A stretch of 64,000 nt of DNA from Silene latifolia (lineage: Eukaryota; Streptophyta; Magnoliopsida; Caryophyllales; Caryophyllaceae). The stretch lies in assembly GCF_048544455.1 (NCBI RefSeq), contig NC_133531.1, forward strand, positions 68,424,099-68,488,098, given 5' to 3'. A model generated the notes under the pieces. It had not been told where the DNA came from, did not search any database, and was given only the letters and a program-made list of their open reading frames with translations. Positions within the stretch are counted from its first letter, which is position 1. Each line of letters opens with the position of its first letter. A program made the position numbers and the translations under genes. Shown here piece after piece: positions 48,801-60,856 of this stretch.

Positions 48801-50085
48801 CGTCATTGAACAAAGATAACGACGCCGGAAGTCACGATCACAGCCGATGAAGCTCGCGGGCAGTATAAAACATGTACCAATGTTACCACCACGTGTTTGA
48901 CCAGCAGCGTAGCTGTCAATAACACCTTGGTACAAATCAGCGCGAATCACATTTTGATTATTCCTTATGTAATCTAGTCGATTTGTCTCGATTTTGATAT
49001 ACATATCTACTATATACTGTTGGAGAAGTCGCCCACTTCTTAATAATATCGAAGAGTTTGTTGGACGAATTTGTAAGCGATAGCAGTAGTACTCTCTACA
49101 TGATACTTTTTTCTCCGATTCAGAAGTACCTGCAACTGCAAGTAAAAATACGCTGTAGCCTCAGCATTAATGTAAAAACACAGAAAATAGATATGAAAGC
49201 ACAAACCTTGTTCTTCGTTATCAAGTAAATCTTCTGCAGTTTGTACAAGGACTTCATTTATTGGAAAAGTTGGGGGATTAGGACGACGTCTGGGGTTGCT
49301 ACTAACTCAATAGGTACGTCTATGCCACCCTGTTTCTCCGAAAGGAAATAAAAGGGGATACTGTAAAGGATCATAACAACCGTAGTAGTATAATATTCTA
49401 TGGCTTGTTCCAGAAGTTGCATATATGACAATGTCATGTCGAGGAGGTTCTGACGAATCTTCATCGTCAATCCAAATGGCAGCAACTTGCGATGCCGTAG
49501 GGGCGTTGTGAGTTCTTTGATCTTGCATCGGATCTAATTTTATTACAATTCTACCCTCTTCGTCTAAACCAACGTCCCTTACTGATCTAAAAAATTGTGT
49601 GTAGGGATTAAGAGCCATAATTCTCATCAAAATACGTATAACATTCTGCTTAATATCTGCAGAAATCTGGAGTCTTTGCCATAATTCTTGGTATGTATCT
49701 AAGCAATACAACTGTATATATCTAGGCCGTTTTTCATTTGGTAGGATATCATTAAATGAAATGATATACTTGACCTTGGACTCTAAATGTATAGATCCCG
49801 CGATTTCTCTGCGCGAGTTTACGGTCTTTTTTAACTCCAAAGGATGTAAAAGTGACAGAACTATTGTATAACATAATATATTTTCTGAAATTTTGTGATG
49901 CTGCATCGTTTGATAGGAACAACATGCCTGAGGTAAGTTGGCATCAAATTCTGAGCAAGACATATATCTCCTTGGCAGCAACAAAAGTTTTTTGATTCAT
50001 TTTTGAAAAGTTTAGCGCCGCAGTGTGTATATAATGAAGGCAAAGGAAGAACGCCTGGATGATCCGGGGGATTTGGAAAACCTTT
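45816..50085 (-). pseudogene. Helitron RepHel (HUH replication initiator plus Pif1-type helicase)
   Basis: The N-terminal zinc-finger part (about 50085-49865) includes YTHCGAKLF and FCCCQGDICL. The Helitron-like N domain (49670-49310) ends YDPLQYPLLFPFGETGWH. The Rep domain (49004-47967) has the HUH-type GLSHAHFLIIL and the YMYKYVYKG tyrosine region. The helicase (47917-45816) has Walker A GPGGTEKT, where the family has GPGGTGKT, then IIWDEAPM, GGDFRQVLPV and FAMTINKSQGQTLN. In-frame stops include 46868-46870, one near 46660 and one near 46394. Frameshifts lie around 49310 and 49900. The Walker A Gly to Glu change alone would be expected to cripple ATP binding. Confidence 0.87.
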
Positions 50086-50340
50086 AAATGTGTTTACAAC
50101 ATTTAAATAAAATTAGATGTGCAATGTGTAATTTGTCTGAAAAATACTTAAAATATTGGCAGAAACGAAGAAACTATATATATATACAGGTAAATTTTTT
50201 TACCCTTTGGAGGAGTAGCTGAAGAAAGCGACCGACTTTTTTTTGGGAGATGATTTGTACGGGAGCATGAAGGGATGTGCTTCAATAGATTCATGTTGTA
50301 TAGCTTTTGAGGAGAAAAGAAATACTCCAGGTAATATATC

Positions 50341-52384
50341 AACTAAAATATGTAAAAAAAACAAACATAAGAACTAAAATTTAAAGAAAAAGGAAATATA
50401 ATAATAAAGAAGACCGGAAATCTGTGATTACTGAAACAATACTAATGCATCAATCATTACAAATGAAGTTGTACATTATTAAGTTTTTTTCTGTATCCTT
50501 TTTTTTTAAAGTTTATACAGAGTAATTTTAAGTCAAATTTGAGTCGAGTTTATTAGGCTATACAATTCTACAAACATAACATGTTAGTTAGTTAGATAGA
50601 TAAAATTTAATAATATTTAAAAAATGTGAAATAGAACGAAATTGTTGAAAAAAGATTTAAGACGTAAAACGTATAATGTTAGGTAAATAAGTTATATGAA
50701 TGTAAAAAGAGTGCAAAAAATAGCAGACAAAGTAAAAAATTTCACTTTTTAAAAAAAAAAAATATTATGGAAGCATACGTAAACAAATTATGTATAACTT
50801 CTATATTTTTTGTCCTTTTTTTTCTCTATTGAAATTGTAACATAATAGGAAAATGAATTACTGAAGTAGGGTGTTACCGGATTTAAAAAAAAAATGCATT
50901 TATGAAGGATATATTACAGAATTTTAAAAAAAATATTTACTTTCTCTTATATAGGCATTACTAAGTCAATATTCATCATTAGATGAAGGATTACAGAATT
51001 TTATAAAAAATATCTACTTTCGCTTATATTGGCATTGTGAACGCAATATTCATCATTAGATCAAGTATATAAAATTCTATTATATTTAAGAAAGTTGTTC
51101 TATGAAAGAAATTCTGAATTTATGTAAAAAAATAAAAAAACAATTGTGCAAAACGATATATAATATGTGAACTTTTAAATATTTCTTATTACTACTGTAT
51201 CGAAAAAGTTAAATTTAAGTAAGCGTCAAAGTGTAAGTGTATGCGTTTAATAAATTAGGGGAAGAAAATAATTTTGTGTTTTATTTACTTACAATTTTAA
51301 AAAAATGACACTGACATTGCCAAAAAAAAATTATAAAAAAATTTACAAACAAACTAATGTATTTAAATTTATATTCATTTTGTAAAGGTATACATATTTA
51401 AAATGAAGCGTCCATTGTTATATTTTCATTTTTTTTGCCATTGAAAATAAGTAATAAAATGTAAGAATGCGTGAAACAAAGTAAATCTAAAACTTCATGT
51501 AAATGAGCAAAAAAAATATTTATATTCCTGAAGGAAAAAAATATTCGTTTTCTGTCTAAGGTAGGACAATTTTTTTTTTAAACTACGACTACCAATGTAG
51601 AGCTTTTATAGATAACATAAAATGGCAAATTTATTTATAGAGTTAGTAGTTGCTGGATGACAACATCAGTTTCTTTGGAATTTTTTTGGTATAAATATTA
51701 AAGTATAAATAAAAGCGCATAACGGCTAGAAAACGTACTGATATGCAGGGGGATAAAAAAAAAAGTATTACGTAGAAATGTCGCTACGATACAGTGCAAA
51801 GTTAGTGTCAATTATAAATATAACCTACTTTTCAAAAAAAAAAAATCGTAATTCTTATATCCGAAGCAATAGGGCAATCTTTTATTTTAAAAATAGAAAA
51901 AAAAAAGAATTTGTTGTTTAATACATAATTTAACAGATTTATTAAGAATCGAAATTTTTTTTTTTTAAAAAAAACCCTTAAATAATAAAATTACGCATAG
52001 TTATCATGTTCAATTTTTTTTATTTGTGTTTTTAAACTAAGTAAATTTAAACGGTCGTAAATCGTAAATAGAAATTAAAAAAAAAACAATCTACATAACC
52101 AGTATAAGTAAAAGGCAAAGTCGAACTAATAAGATAAATCTATTACGTTTAAATGATAAATAAATAATATAAATTCGTAATTGTAATTACACACATATCT
52201 GAATAATTTTGTAGAGATTTTGGAATTGTTTGACGGCAAAAATATGAACAATTTGCATTAACCTATAAAATGGAGGACGTATAACTTTTATACTAAATAT
52301 TGAATACCAATAATATCTGTAGCCTTATAATTTTATTATTCCAGTTTATTTTTTTTTTTTACATTTAAATGCATAAACATTAAG

Positions 52385-52449
<65 letters not shown>

Positions 52450-54280
52450 ATAGCTTCAACAAAAAAAAAGGACGACGCTTCAGGAAAATATACCGCTTAC
52501 ACAGAAACGTTGGCACCTAGGTGAGTAATTTAACATGGTAACAACAGAAAGTTAGAATACAGTTACATCTAATTAATATGGTAATCCCATTAAACAAAAA
52601 ATATTACTAAATAATGTAAAAAACAATCTTTGTCATACTAACCTTCAAATTCCCTTAAAAAGTTACAATGTATTTCTTCTTTTTGTAGGTTGATCGTTTA
52701 CCAATTATTACCTGTAAAAGTTGTAGTTGTTATTCACGTCCAGTACAAAAAAAAAATGTGAACATATAAATGAAGTTATACGCTATAGTTTTTTTTTAAT
52801 TATACACTATATACATTATCTAAATACAATTTAAGTGGAAAGGAAAGCTATATTTAAATACAATTACATGCATATACTAACCCGAAATTATAGACAGACA
52901 ACGTCGCGGTAACCTGTACCTCTTCCTAACCCTAACAGTATATACTAAACCACAAAAAAAATTACAGATTTTGGAAATACTTTTCAGATATAACAGAGAC
53001 ATAAAATTTAGAGAGAAGAGAAATATTGTAAAGATATTTGTTGTAGTTATAAGACGAAGTGAATGTTAGGTACTTGGGTTATAGGTTGGAAGAAAAAATC
53101 TGGTTCCTTTATCTTCAGAGAAAAAAAAAATTAATAAAAACCAAACAGATGTCCTACGCTTAGCTTAACATGCATAGGTATGTCTATCAAACTACAGCTA
53201 AAATGAAGATAGTAACAAAACAAGATATGCATGTGTGCACATGTGTAGCCAAATTACAATTTTCACTCTATTTTCACCTTTTTCACTTTCTTTTCACTTG
53301 CATAGTATGTCAGAAGTTATTAATGCATACATATCCTTTAATTTTTTGCATTTCAGAGTGCCACAACACAAGTGGCAGTAGACAACAGAAACCAAAACTG
53401 CTCTATTACAAAAAAATTGCGAAAATCAGACGGATAGAAATAAACAATTTCACTTAATATTAAGTAGATTTTATTTCTATTCCTAAGATATTACCTTATA
53501 TCTTATCCATTAAATATTTTCTATATGTAACAAAAAAAATTCTCATTGAAGACGAACACAATCCGTCACAATCTAAAGATGTATAGTTTCCCTGTCACAA
53601 TATGCAATTGCCATTATGCATGGGGTGCTCCATTTTCCTACCAATTGTCCTCCAACTTGTGAAACATTCGGCTAAGATAAACAGTTTAGTGCATTTTGTT
53701 TATAGTTTTATATAAAATCGTCTTACACAAGAATTTTTAATGATAGATAATAAGGGATAGTTCAGTAGTGGCAGTAATTATATTGGTTCGATTCAGCCAG
53801 CGATTGTCCTCAACTTTACTCAGAAGAGGGAGCTTGTTATCCTCATTACAATCCCTTTATTATAATGTGTGAGACCGTCTGACGATAAATTAATGTGAGA
53901 CCGTCTCATATGAGAATTAGTGTCGAGAAAATATGAAAAGGGCATCAGTTCTCCAAGGTGATAACATCAATGAAAAGTTCATACGCAAATTACCCATTTG
54001 AAAGATTGAATTTCATCATATGCCCAAATTTATTACGTAAATAAAAAAATCAACAAAAAAAAGAATAAATTTATTATAATTTTGAAAAAAAAATAGTAAA
54101 TTGACGATCAGAATCTGTCGAGAATTCGTAGACTCATCAAATAAAATTCAGTGAATTGAGCTTGAATTTTATCGCCATTTCGTCCTAATTAATTTAAATC
54201 TGATAAAGTAGAAAAACCCAAAAAAATGAAATTTAAAAACTTCAAATTAACCAATGAAATATATGCAAGAAAAAAATAGA
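50341..54280. other. Gene-free AT-rich region
   Basis: Almost 4 kb with very high AT content and many A or T runs, and no supported open frame. It could be Helitron 5' non-coding sequence or intergenic DNA. It contains the (AT)n microsatellite at 52388-52446. A GTGAGACCGTCT word repeated near 53870-53920 is a common dispersed plant motif. Confidence 0.5.
52388..52446. repeat. (AT)n microsatellite
   Basis: About 29 uninterrupted AT units following a short GT run. Confidence 0.95.
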
Positions 54281-54285
54281 CAAGG

Positions 54286-55121
54286 TGGTTAATGGGTTTC
54301 TGGTGTAACCCTAATTTGAGTTTTTTTTTCAATTTCTGGAAATTGATTTGGGGAAAATTATTTGATTGATCTAAGAAATCAAAGGTGAGATTTGTGAGGG
54401 TGATTATAGCAGCGATAAAATCAAGAACAAAGAAACAAAACTTATGAATTGAGAATACTGTAATAAACAACCTGATTCGATATGCTAATACCGTGTCCGA
54501 ATTTCAATAAACATAAAGTTACACAGCATTACAACATATAAGGAAGAGAGGAAGACGGAAATAAAAATTACATGAATTGGGAGAATACTGAAGAGGAATC
54601 AGTCGGTGTTTGACGATTTACTTATAAGAAATTTAGATGCAATATTTCATCAGATGATATTTCTTATATCTTATAAGAATTTTGGATGAGCAAAATTACA
54701 ATTGAAATCAAAAGAAAAACACTAATATAGACTAAAAACTACAACAATTAAAACAACGAACCATGAAATCATATTCTTCATTATCCGAATCCGATCAGCC
54801 GTCTCTATCTCGAAAAGTTTCTTGCATATCGTCATCGATGTCTTCCATATCATATTCGTCGGCCATATACTCAGCTTCATCCATTCGAAGATGAAACATC
54901 CTGCAACAAAAAATGATTTACGACTAAGATGGTGGAGATGGCGGCGGTGTGGTTAATGGGGTTCGGGTGTAACCCTAATTTGATTTTTTTTTTCAATTTC
55001 TGGAAATTGATTTGGGGAAAATTATTTGATTGATCTAAGAAATCAAAGGTGAGATTTGTGAGGGTGATTATAGCAGCGATAAAATCAAGAACAAAGAAAC
55101 AAAACTTAAGAATTGAGAAAT
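54286..55121. repeat. 172-bp direct duplication of a gene leader
   Basis: Copies at 54286-54457 and 54950-55121 are nearly identical and begin TGGTTAATGGG. On the minus strand both read like a 5' UTR. The downstream copy (55121-54950) leads directly into the coding fragment at 54899. The other copy has no coding exon behind it. Confidence 0.85.
54755..54899 (-). pseudogene. First-exon fragment of a WD40-repeat gene (C2A9.03-like family), probably captured
   Basis: After a TTGTTGCAG acceptor the frame starts at ATG 54897-54899 and reads MADEYDMEDIDDDMQ within 34 codons to a TGA at 54795-54797. Past the stop the same frame continues SDSDNEEYDFM. This acidic start followed by GGSDSD and EYDY-like residues is what I recall for plant homologues of the uncharacterised WD repeat protein C2A9.03. 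No WD40 repeats follow, so only the leader, an intron and the first coding exon are present. The surrounding Helitron makes gene capture plausible. Identification from memory, moderate. Confidence 0.5.
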
Positions 55122-55339
55122 ATTAGTAGGTGATAAAGACATAGGATAAGAAGGACAGAAGAAAAAGTTGTACTGGGTGGCTTTTTTTGTAAAATATGAC
55201 GTCAGTGAGGGATAGAAGCAGGTGAAACTGTGTGTCAGACAACCATCCTATTTTTTTATAAGATATAAGAAACTTCATAAAATCTAATATAACATTCTAA
55301 TTTACCAACTTTTAAGTTTTGTTTTCTACTTAAGAAACT

Positions 55340-56900
55340 AATTTACCTAATAAGGGTGACGTGATGGCCGTCAAATGGATGACCGTTATAACAACCCGAC
55401 CCACCACAGTCGTAACACAACCCCAATAAGATGGGATGTGTACCTTTGAGCCCATTACTTGTCCTCACTTAAGCCCAAAAGCATAAGGCGTTGTTACTAA
55501 GTGGTGGGCGGAAGCCCTTATAAATATCTCGTAAGCCACTCAATTTCCCGATGTGGGACAATTTCCCTCTCAATCTCTTGGGGTGTTAAAAACTCCCCCA
55601 CTTAAATAACACAGCGTCCCTATTGTGCCCGGAGGTTGGCCACAGCCAAGCCCAGAATCCTCCCCTGCTAGGTGGGTGACTCAGGTACTCCTGAACACAG
55701 GCTCACCACACGGTCGCAGGGTTGCTCTGAGTCCATTCATAACAACCCGACCTACCACGGTCGTAACATACCCCCAATAAGATGAGATGTGTACCTTTCA
55801 GCCTATTACTTGTCCTCACTTAAGCACAAAAGCACAAGACCTTGTTACTAAGTGATGGGCGGAAGCCCTTATAAATATCTCATAAACCACTCAATTTCCC
55901 GATGTGGGACAAATTCCCTCTCAAATTCTTGGGGTGTTACAACCGTCATCCGTGAAGTCATCTCTACAACCTAGAGTTGGGCCACCTAAGCACATAGGGT
56001 CGGGGGGAGTCCATCCAAACTTCTCAGCTAAGAATGCCTCCATGCTATCTCCTGTGTGCTTCTGGGTCATCAGTTTCATATCCATCCTACCTATTTTCTC
56101 TCGCAATTGATTATTTTCAATTGTGACTCGAGAAATCAAACTAGGTGAGTAAGAAGAAACTGGGTGACGGGCGATCCTATTAGGGGAGGTGTGTACAACT
56201 CCGGTACCACTGACCTAGTACCGAACATGCGCATTTTCCGATCAAATCCTCCAGCGGCATTATAGTACGACTCGTACGGATCTGGTTTCACTCCTCGGGG
56301 CATTGGCTGGTTCATTAGTTGATGGTACCTAGCCTGAAAAAGTAATAAATAAGGAAAAAGTGTTGGTTAGAAACTAAATCGAATAAAACCTTACTAATCT
56401 ATAAAATAACATAAGAAGGCTAACTGAGCCTCTATTGACATGACAAGTGGCCATACAAATCATTTTTTCTAACTAAATCGTTAAAAAAACTTACGTCGGT
56501 CTCTGCTGCTTGAGGGTTAATCCAGTTGTCGTGCTTGTCTTTCTTGGACTTCTCCATGAGCTGGTATGGTGTGGTTTCAGGATCCTGAAAAAAGCATAAC
56601 ATAAAATAGTTTTAAGATTGACAATCGTTAATGCTTTGTTATGAGAAAACTAAGTTATGAAATGCACTAAGAATAAATTATGAAATGCAATAAGAGATTT
56701 TATAAATTTGTGAACTCAAATGCACTTACCATTTCTTTAAAATCCAAAACTGCATTCTTCCTGTCGAGAGTGTGGGTTGCTAATGATTTCCCATCTTTCG
56801 ATCCCGACCTTCTATTTGCCTTATTTGTTTGAGAAGTTTTAGCAAATTCGGGATTCTCTTCTGCCCTTTTCTTCACTCTCTCCCAAGAATAATAACAACC
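55340..56900 (-). pseudogene. CACTA (En/Spm) transposase-associated gene, C-terminal exons, interrupted by a TRIM
   Basis: Exon-like blocks on the minus strand: about 56890-56726 (ERVKKRAEENPEFAKTSQ, then GKSLATHTLDRKN), about 56590-56500 (DPETTPYQLMEKSKK) and 56335-55943 (ARYHQLMNQPMPRG, later MEAFLAEKFGWTPPDP). They are separated by sequences with GT/AG-like borders. This pattern matches the plant transposase (Ptta/En/Spm, Transposase_24) family carried by CACTA elements. The last exon is split by a 555-bp TRIM. Native coding resumes beyond it and reaches TAA near 55350. The N-terminal exons would lie past 57000, where a LINE has inserted. Confidence 0.68.
55387..55941 (-). mobile_element. 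TRIM (terminal-repeat retrotransposon in miniature)
   Basis: Two 204-bp direct terminal repeats (55387-55590 and 55738-55941) flank about 150 bp of non-coding sequence. The target duplication is ACCGT (55382-55386 and 55942-55946). On the minus strand the LTR starts TGTAACACCCC. The primer-site-like TGGACTCAGAGC and a purine tract AAGTGGGGGAG place it in reverse orientation. It has no coding capacity, as is normal for TRIMs, and looks structurally whole. Confidence 0.87.
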
Positions 56901-56983
56901 AAGATTACACAGTAAACATTATCACACAAATATATAACTATTGTCAACAAGTACTTCATCTTCGAATTGGGTCCTTATCGTTC

Positions 56984-57063
56984 CAACCTAAACCCGTCAA
57001 TGTATGTTTCAAGTCACTAGCAAACACACACTTGTTATTTATTAATGAGGAAATAAATTGGCA
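56984..57063. repeat. Left arm of an inverted repeat around the truncated LINE
   Basis: This stretch, reversed, matches 58973-59048 at roughly 75-80% identity by eye (shared core TTTCCTCATTAATAAAT and GTGACTTGAAAC). The arms face each other across the LINE. Confidence 0.7.
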
Positions 57064-57109
57064 GCAATTCCCCCCAGTTCTCCAAATACACAATGTAGAA
57101 TAAATAATT

Positions 57110-58932
57110 ACTCCACATATGGAAAGCGAATTCTTTATCCCAAGCAGGTAGACTTGTTCTTGTCAATGCTAATTTAGCCTCGAAGGGAACTTTTCAGATG
57201 CAAAGCTTCCTCCTCCCTTCATCGATCCATAATAGACTAGATAAAATTAATAGAGACTTTCTTTGGAATAAGAATCCTTCCCAGCGTTCTCCTAATTTGG
57301 TTGGTTGGCATAAAGTTTGTTTACCAAAGTCGGTTGGTGGTTTAGGAATTAAATCTTCTGAAGCAGCTAATAAAGCTCTTCAAATGAAACTTTTATGGAA
57401 AATTCTTATGGATAAGGAAAGTATATGGGTCAAAGTGGTATCTAAAAAATACTTGAGAAATTGTTCACTCTTTGATCATAAGCCTAATTCAGCCTCTTCT
57501 TGGCAATGGCGTAAACTTATGAGTCTTCGGACTCTATTTAGAAAAGGGCTGAGATGGCAGGTAGGTAATGGTAGCAATATTAAGTTTTGGTCTGATAATT
57601 GGGTTTTTTCACACCCAATTACAAGTAGTATGGTTGATGATGATAGTAACCGTGATCTTAATCTTTTGGTTAAAGATTTCATAACCTCAGACAAGCAATG
57701 GGATGTTTGTAAATTATCCAGTTTAGTGAATAACGATATTGTTAATCAGATTACTAACATTCCAGTGCCACATAATGATATTCCAGATACCCTCATTTGG
57801 GGGTTGTCCGTAGATGGATATTTCTCTACCAAAATAGCAACTTGGTTAGCGCAAGGTTTGTTCGATCAAGATCTTGACAAATGTGAATTTCAGTGGATTT
57901 GGAAATTGAATATTCCTCCTAAATTGAAATTTTTTCTTTGGAAAGCCTGTGTTGACGGCCTTCCAACGAAAAGTAGACTTCTCAAAAGTCATATTGATGA
58001 CCCACCTCATTGTGTTATGTGCAACAATCCTATTGAAAACAAAGATCATTTCTTTTACGAATGTCCATTGATTGGGTCTGTCATCCAAGACCTAAACATT
58101 ATTAGTTTCAACGAGTTTTTGTCAAATTATAATACTATTATAAGTCAAAGTTTTCTAACGAAACTTAATTATCTCAAGGATTTAATTCCAAAAGATGACT
58201 TTATAAAGATTATTTTTATTTGGTGGAATGCATGGTTCCATAGAAATGATATTATCTTTAATAATGTTAATCTAAGTATCAGCAAACTTATTACTTTATG
58301 TAATAATAGCACTAAGACATGGAATGTGACTAGATTTAAGGATCTCAACAATCCCGAGGTAGAAGAGTCAGCTAGAAACAATTCTAGTAAGGAAGAGATT
58401 TGGTGGGGAAAACCTACAAACGATTTCCTTAAGCTAAATTTTGACGGATCGAGAATAGAAGGTAATAAAGCTGCTTTAGGATATTCTATAAGAGATCGCA
58501 ATGGTAAAGTCGTTTTATTGGGAGCAAAAAAGTGCGGATCCAATAGTATCCTTGTTGCGGAAGCACTTGCTTTAAAAGAAGGTATTTTAGCAGCTAAATA
58601 CTTAGGAATCTCAAAGTTAATTGTGGAGGGTGATAATTTATGTGTTATTAACTCGATTCGAGGTACTTGGCAAATTCCGTGAGAAATTTCTAGTATTATC
58701 AAGGATGTGAAATTAGACCTTCATTTTTTCGATGAAGTGATAATTAAACATTGCTTTCGTGAAGCCAACAAGGTTGCTGACTTCATGGCTTCTGTTGAAA
58801 ATTCTTGTCCAACTCTTTCGAGGTGGTTTGAAAGCCGGTGGCTTCAACTTACCTCTCTCATTCGAAAGGATGAGATATGTTGGTCCTACACTAGAGGATC
58901 AACCTAGTTTTCTTACCTAATAAAAAAAAAAA
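57110..58932 (+). mobile_element. 5'-truncated L1-type LINE (zf-RVT and RNase H only)
   Basis: Coding similarity begins abruptly at about 57120 with WKANSLSQAGRLVLVN, the region just after the reverse transcriptase core, and ends in a poly(A) run at about 58920-58932. It has a zf-RVT motif CVMCNNPIENKDHFFYEC (about 58016) and RNase H with LNFDGS, AEALAL and VEGDN (58435-58635). The frame is open except for one TGA at 58680-58682. 5' truncation is the normal outcome of incomplete target-primed reverse transcription. A clear target duplication was not found. Its sequence differs from the full-length LINE at 14155, so it is a separate lineage. Confidence 0.88.
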
Positions 58933-58972
58933 ATATATGTATTCGGAGAACATTAAAGGAATCATCGCCAAA

Positions 58973-59048
58973 CTCTTTCCTCATTAATAAATCACAAGTA
59001 CATGTTTACAGCCTAAGTGACTTGAAACGTACAAAGACAGCCCTAAAA
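58973..59048. repeat. Right arm of the inverted repeat around the truncated LINE
   Basis: Inverted partner of 56984-57063. Confidence 0.7.
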
Positions 59049-59185
59049 CGGGGACTATTCAAAAATTGCTCCTAATGAGTAATTCTCGAACGGGTACTAG
59101 GTCAACATCAACACCAACAATAATTTGAACATCAACAACAATAACAATGGCTACTAAATTAAGTCAATTAATAACATAACATAAC

Positions 59186-59520
59186 ATAACATTTGACATT
59201 AGTTTTATAATCATTTCTTACTTACATTTTAAACCAATTTTTAACTTACAATTTATATTCTACTAATTTCTAACTAACATAACAATTTTAAATTACATTT
59301 TAAACCAATTTCCAACATTTGACATTAGTTTTATAATCATTTCTAACTTACATTTTAAACCAATTTCTAACTTATATATTTTACTAATTTACTACTAATT
59401 TCTAACTAAGATAACAATTTCTAACTTACATTTTTAACCAATTTCCAACATTTGACATTAGTTTTATAATCATTTCTAACTTACATTTTAAACCAATTTT
59501 TAACTTACATTTTATATTAA
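59186..59520. repeat. Degenerate AT-rich tandem repeats, about 125-bp unit
   Basis: The phrase ACATTTGACATTAGTTTTAT recurs near 59190, 59318 and 59447, each followed by variants of AATCATTTCTAACTTACATT. About three units with internal shorter repetition. Non-coding. Confidence 0.75.
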
Positions 59521-59529
59521 CATTAACAA

Positions 59530-60166
59530 CATCAACAACAGTAATAGCTAATCACACAACATCAACTTTAACATGAACTTTAACAACATCAATAATAACC
59601 ACATCAACAACAATAATGGTTACTATCCTAGAGTCATTAGCATAATTTAAACTAAAATTAGTAATTTAAAAAGGTAACTAGTAAGAGGAGGTTACCTAAT
59701 TAACTAAAAGTGAAAATGAAAAGAAGAAAAGGAGACGGTAGTAGCGACGGAGGTGGACGAACGTCACGGCCGTAGTGGTGGTCGGAGGCGGCACAAAAGG
59801 AAAACAGGAAACAAGGAAGGAAGAACAAAAGGAAAAGAGGAAAGGAGAAAAAGGAAAAGAGAAATGTGACGAAGTGGTAGCAGGTCGGCAGTGGCAGGTG
59901 TGGTGGTGGCAGGTCGATGGTGGTGGTGGTTGTAGGTGGTGGGTAAATGAGGAGATCTCTATTGAGGTTTTAGGTTTTCAATTAGAAATTGATTTGGGCC
60001 AAATGAGCATCTCGCGATTTTTTCTCAGATTAAAGGGCTATGTGACGGGCGCCCTTGATTTTATTAACGCGCCTTTAATATGTGACGGTATGTGACTGAT
60101 AGTCCGTCACAATTGTTTGTCTGTCACAACCCCACAGAATGTGTCGGAATTTTGATTCGTCACTAC
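59530..60166. other. CACTA-like subterminal region, truncated by an LTR insertion
   Basis: Low-complexity purine-rich sequence (59700-59950) is followed by GTGACGG/CCGTCAC units at 60040-60165, like those at 406-830. It may be one terminus of the CACTA element whose gene remnant lies at 55340-56900. An open frame over the purine-rich part is compositional and is not called as a gene. Confidence 0.4.
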
Positions 60167-60856
60167 TGTGAACCCCCGCAATAACGGTAAGAAAAGAACA
60201 ATAATAAAATGCGAAATTTTAGGAAATTTTTTTGAAACTTTTAAATTTTAAAGCGCGGGTTCATAAAAAATATAAAACACAAATAAAGAATGCGGAAATA
60301 AAGCTTTAATTATACAAACGCGATAGTCAAAGGTGAGGGAAAATATATCCCTCGAATGACAAAATTATAAAAGGTGAGTCTAAGCAATCCTAATAAACCA
60401 ACTACTAGTCCAAGTTTTAGTTCTCGTTAGCCCACACGTCTTCCGCACGTAAGCATCTTCACAACCTGTCATTCATGTAAACATGAACGCCACAGTCAGT
60501 AGGGAGTAACTCAAGGTTCTCCCAGCCACAAAATGTCGAAACACAGATAAACAGAAACACATTAAAACATCATAAACATAACTATTTGATGCAAGAACTG
60601 AGACATGAGACATGAGACTCACATTCAAAACATGCGTAGTCGATCATAGATAAGGAATATGATACATACATATGAGACAATCCAACCAAAATTTCATAAA
60701 TGATAATACAACTATAAACATGATAGAGTATCATATGTCACGAATAAACAAGATTAACATCATAATACATGTGAATGGAAACCTTAGCCATGAACTTTGA
60801 AAGCCAAATAACATGCAATACACGAAATGGGACTACTAACATCACATATAAAGCAA

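Larger units (their letters stand above)
42389..50340 (-). mobile_element. Helitron (rolling-circle DNA transposon) with RepHel and RPA-like genes, decayed
   Basis: The RepHel gene (about 50085-45816) is followed on the same strand by an RPA-like gene (about 45300-43340), the usual plant Helitron arrangement. Boundaries are not proven: I could not identify the 5' TC or 3' CTRR-hairpin termini. The left limit is set at the point where DODA B homology stops, and the right limit where coding similarity ends. Many stops and frameshifts show it is no longer active. It is the obvious candidate for the event that removed DODA B exon 1. Confidence 0.75.

Noticed and set aside
54189-54470. Minus-strand 93-codon hydrophobic open frame
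   Set aside because: It overlaps the duplicated leader and its counterpart copy does not preserve the frame; most likely chance.
55387-55941. Cassandra element with 5S rRNA promoter in its LTR
   Set aside because: I looked for the 5S internal promoter sequence in the 204-bp LTR and did not see it; a generic TRIM is the safer call.
57198-58682. A 494-codon host gene
   Set aside because: The protein is the C-terminal part of a LINE ORF2 with zf-RVT and RNase H and a poly(A) tail; it lacks its own promoter or introns.
59775-60095. Open frame of 106 codons starting MVVGGGTKGKQ
   Set aside because: Purine-rich low-complexity sequence with no conserved pattern, lying in a transposon subterminal region.
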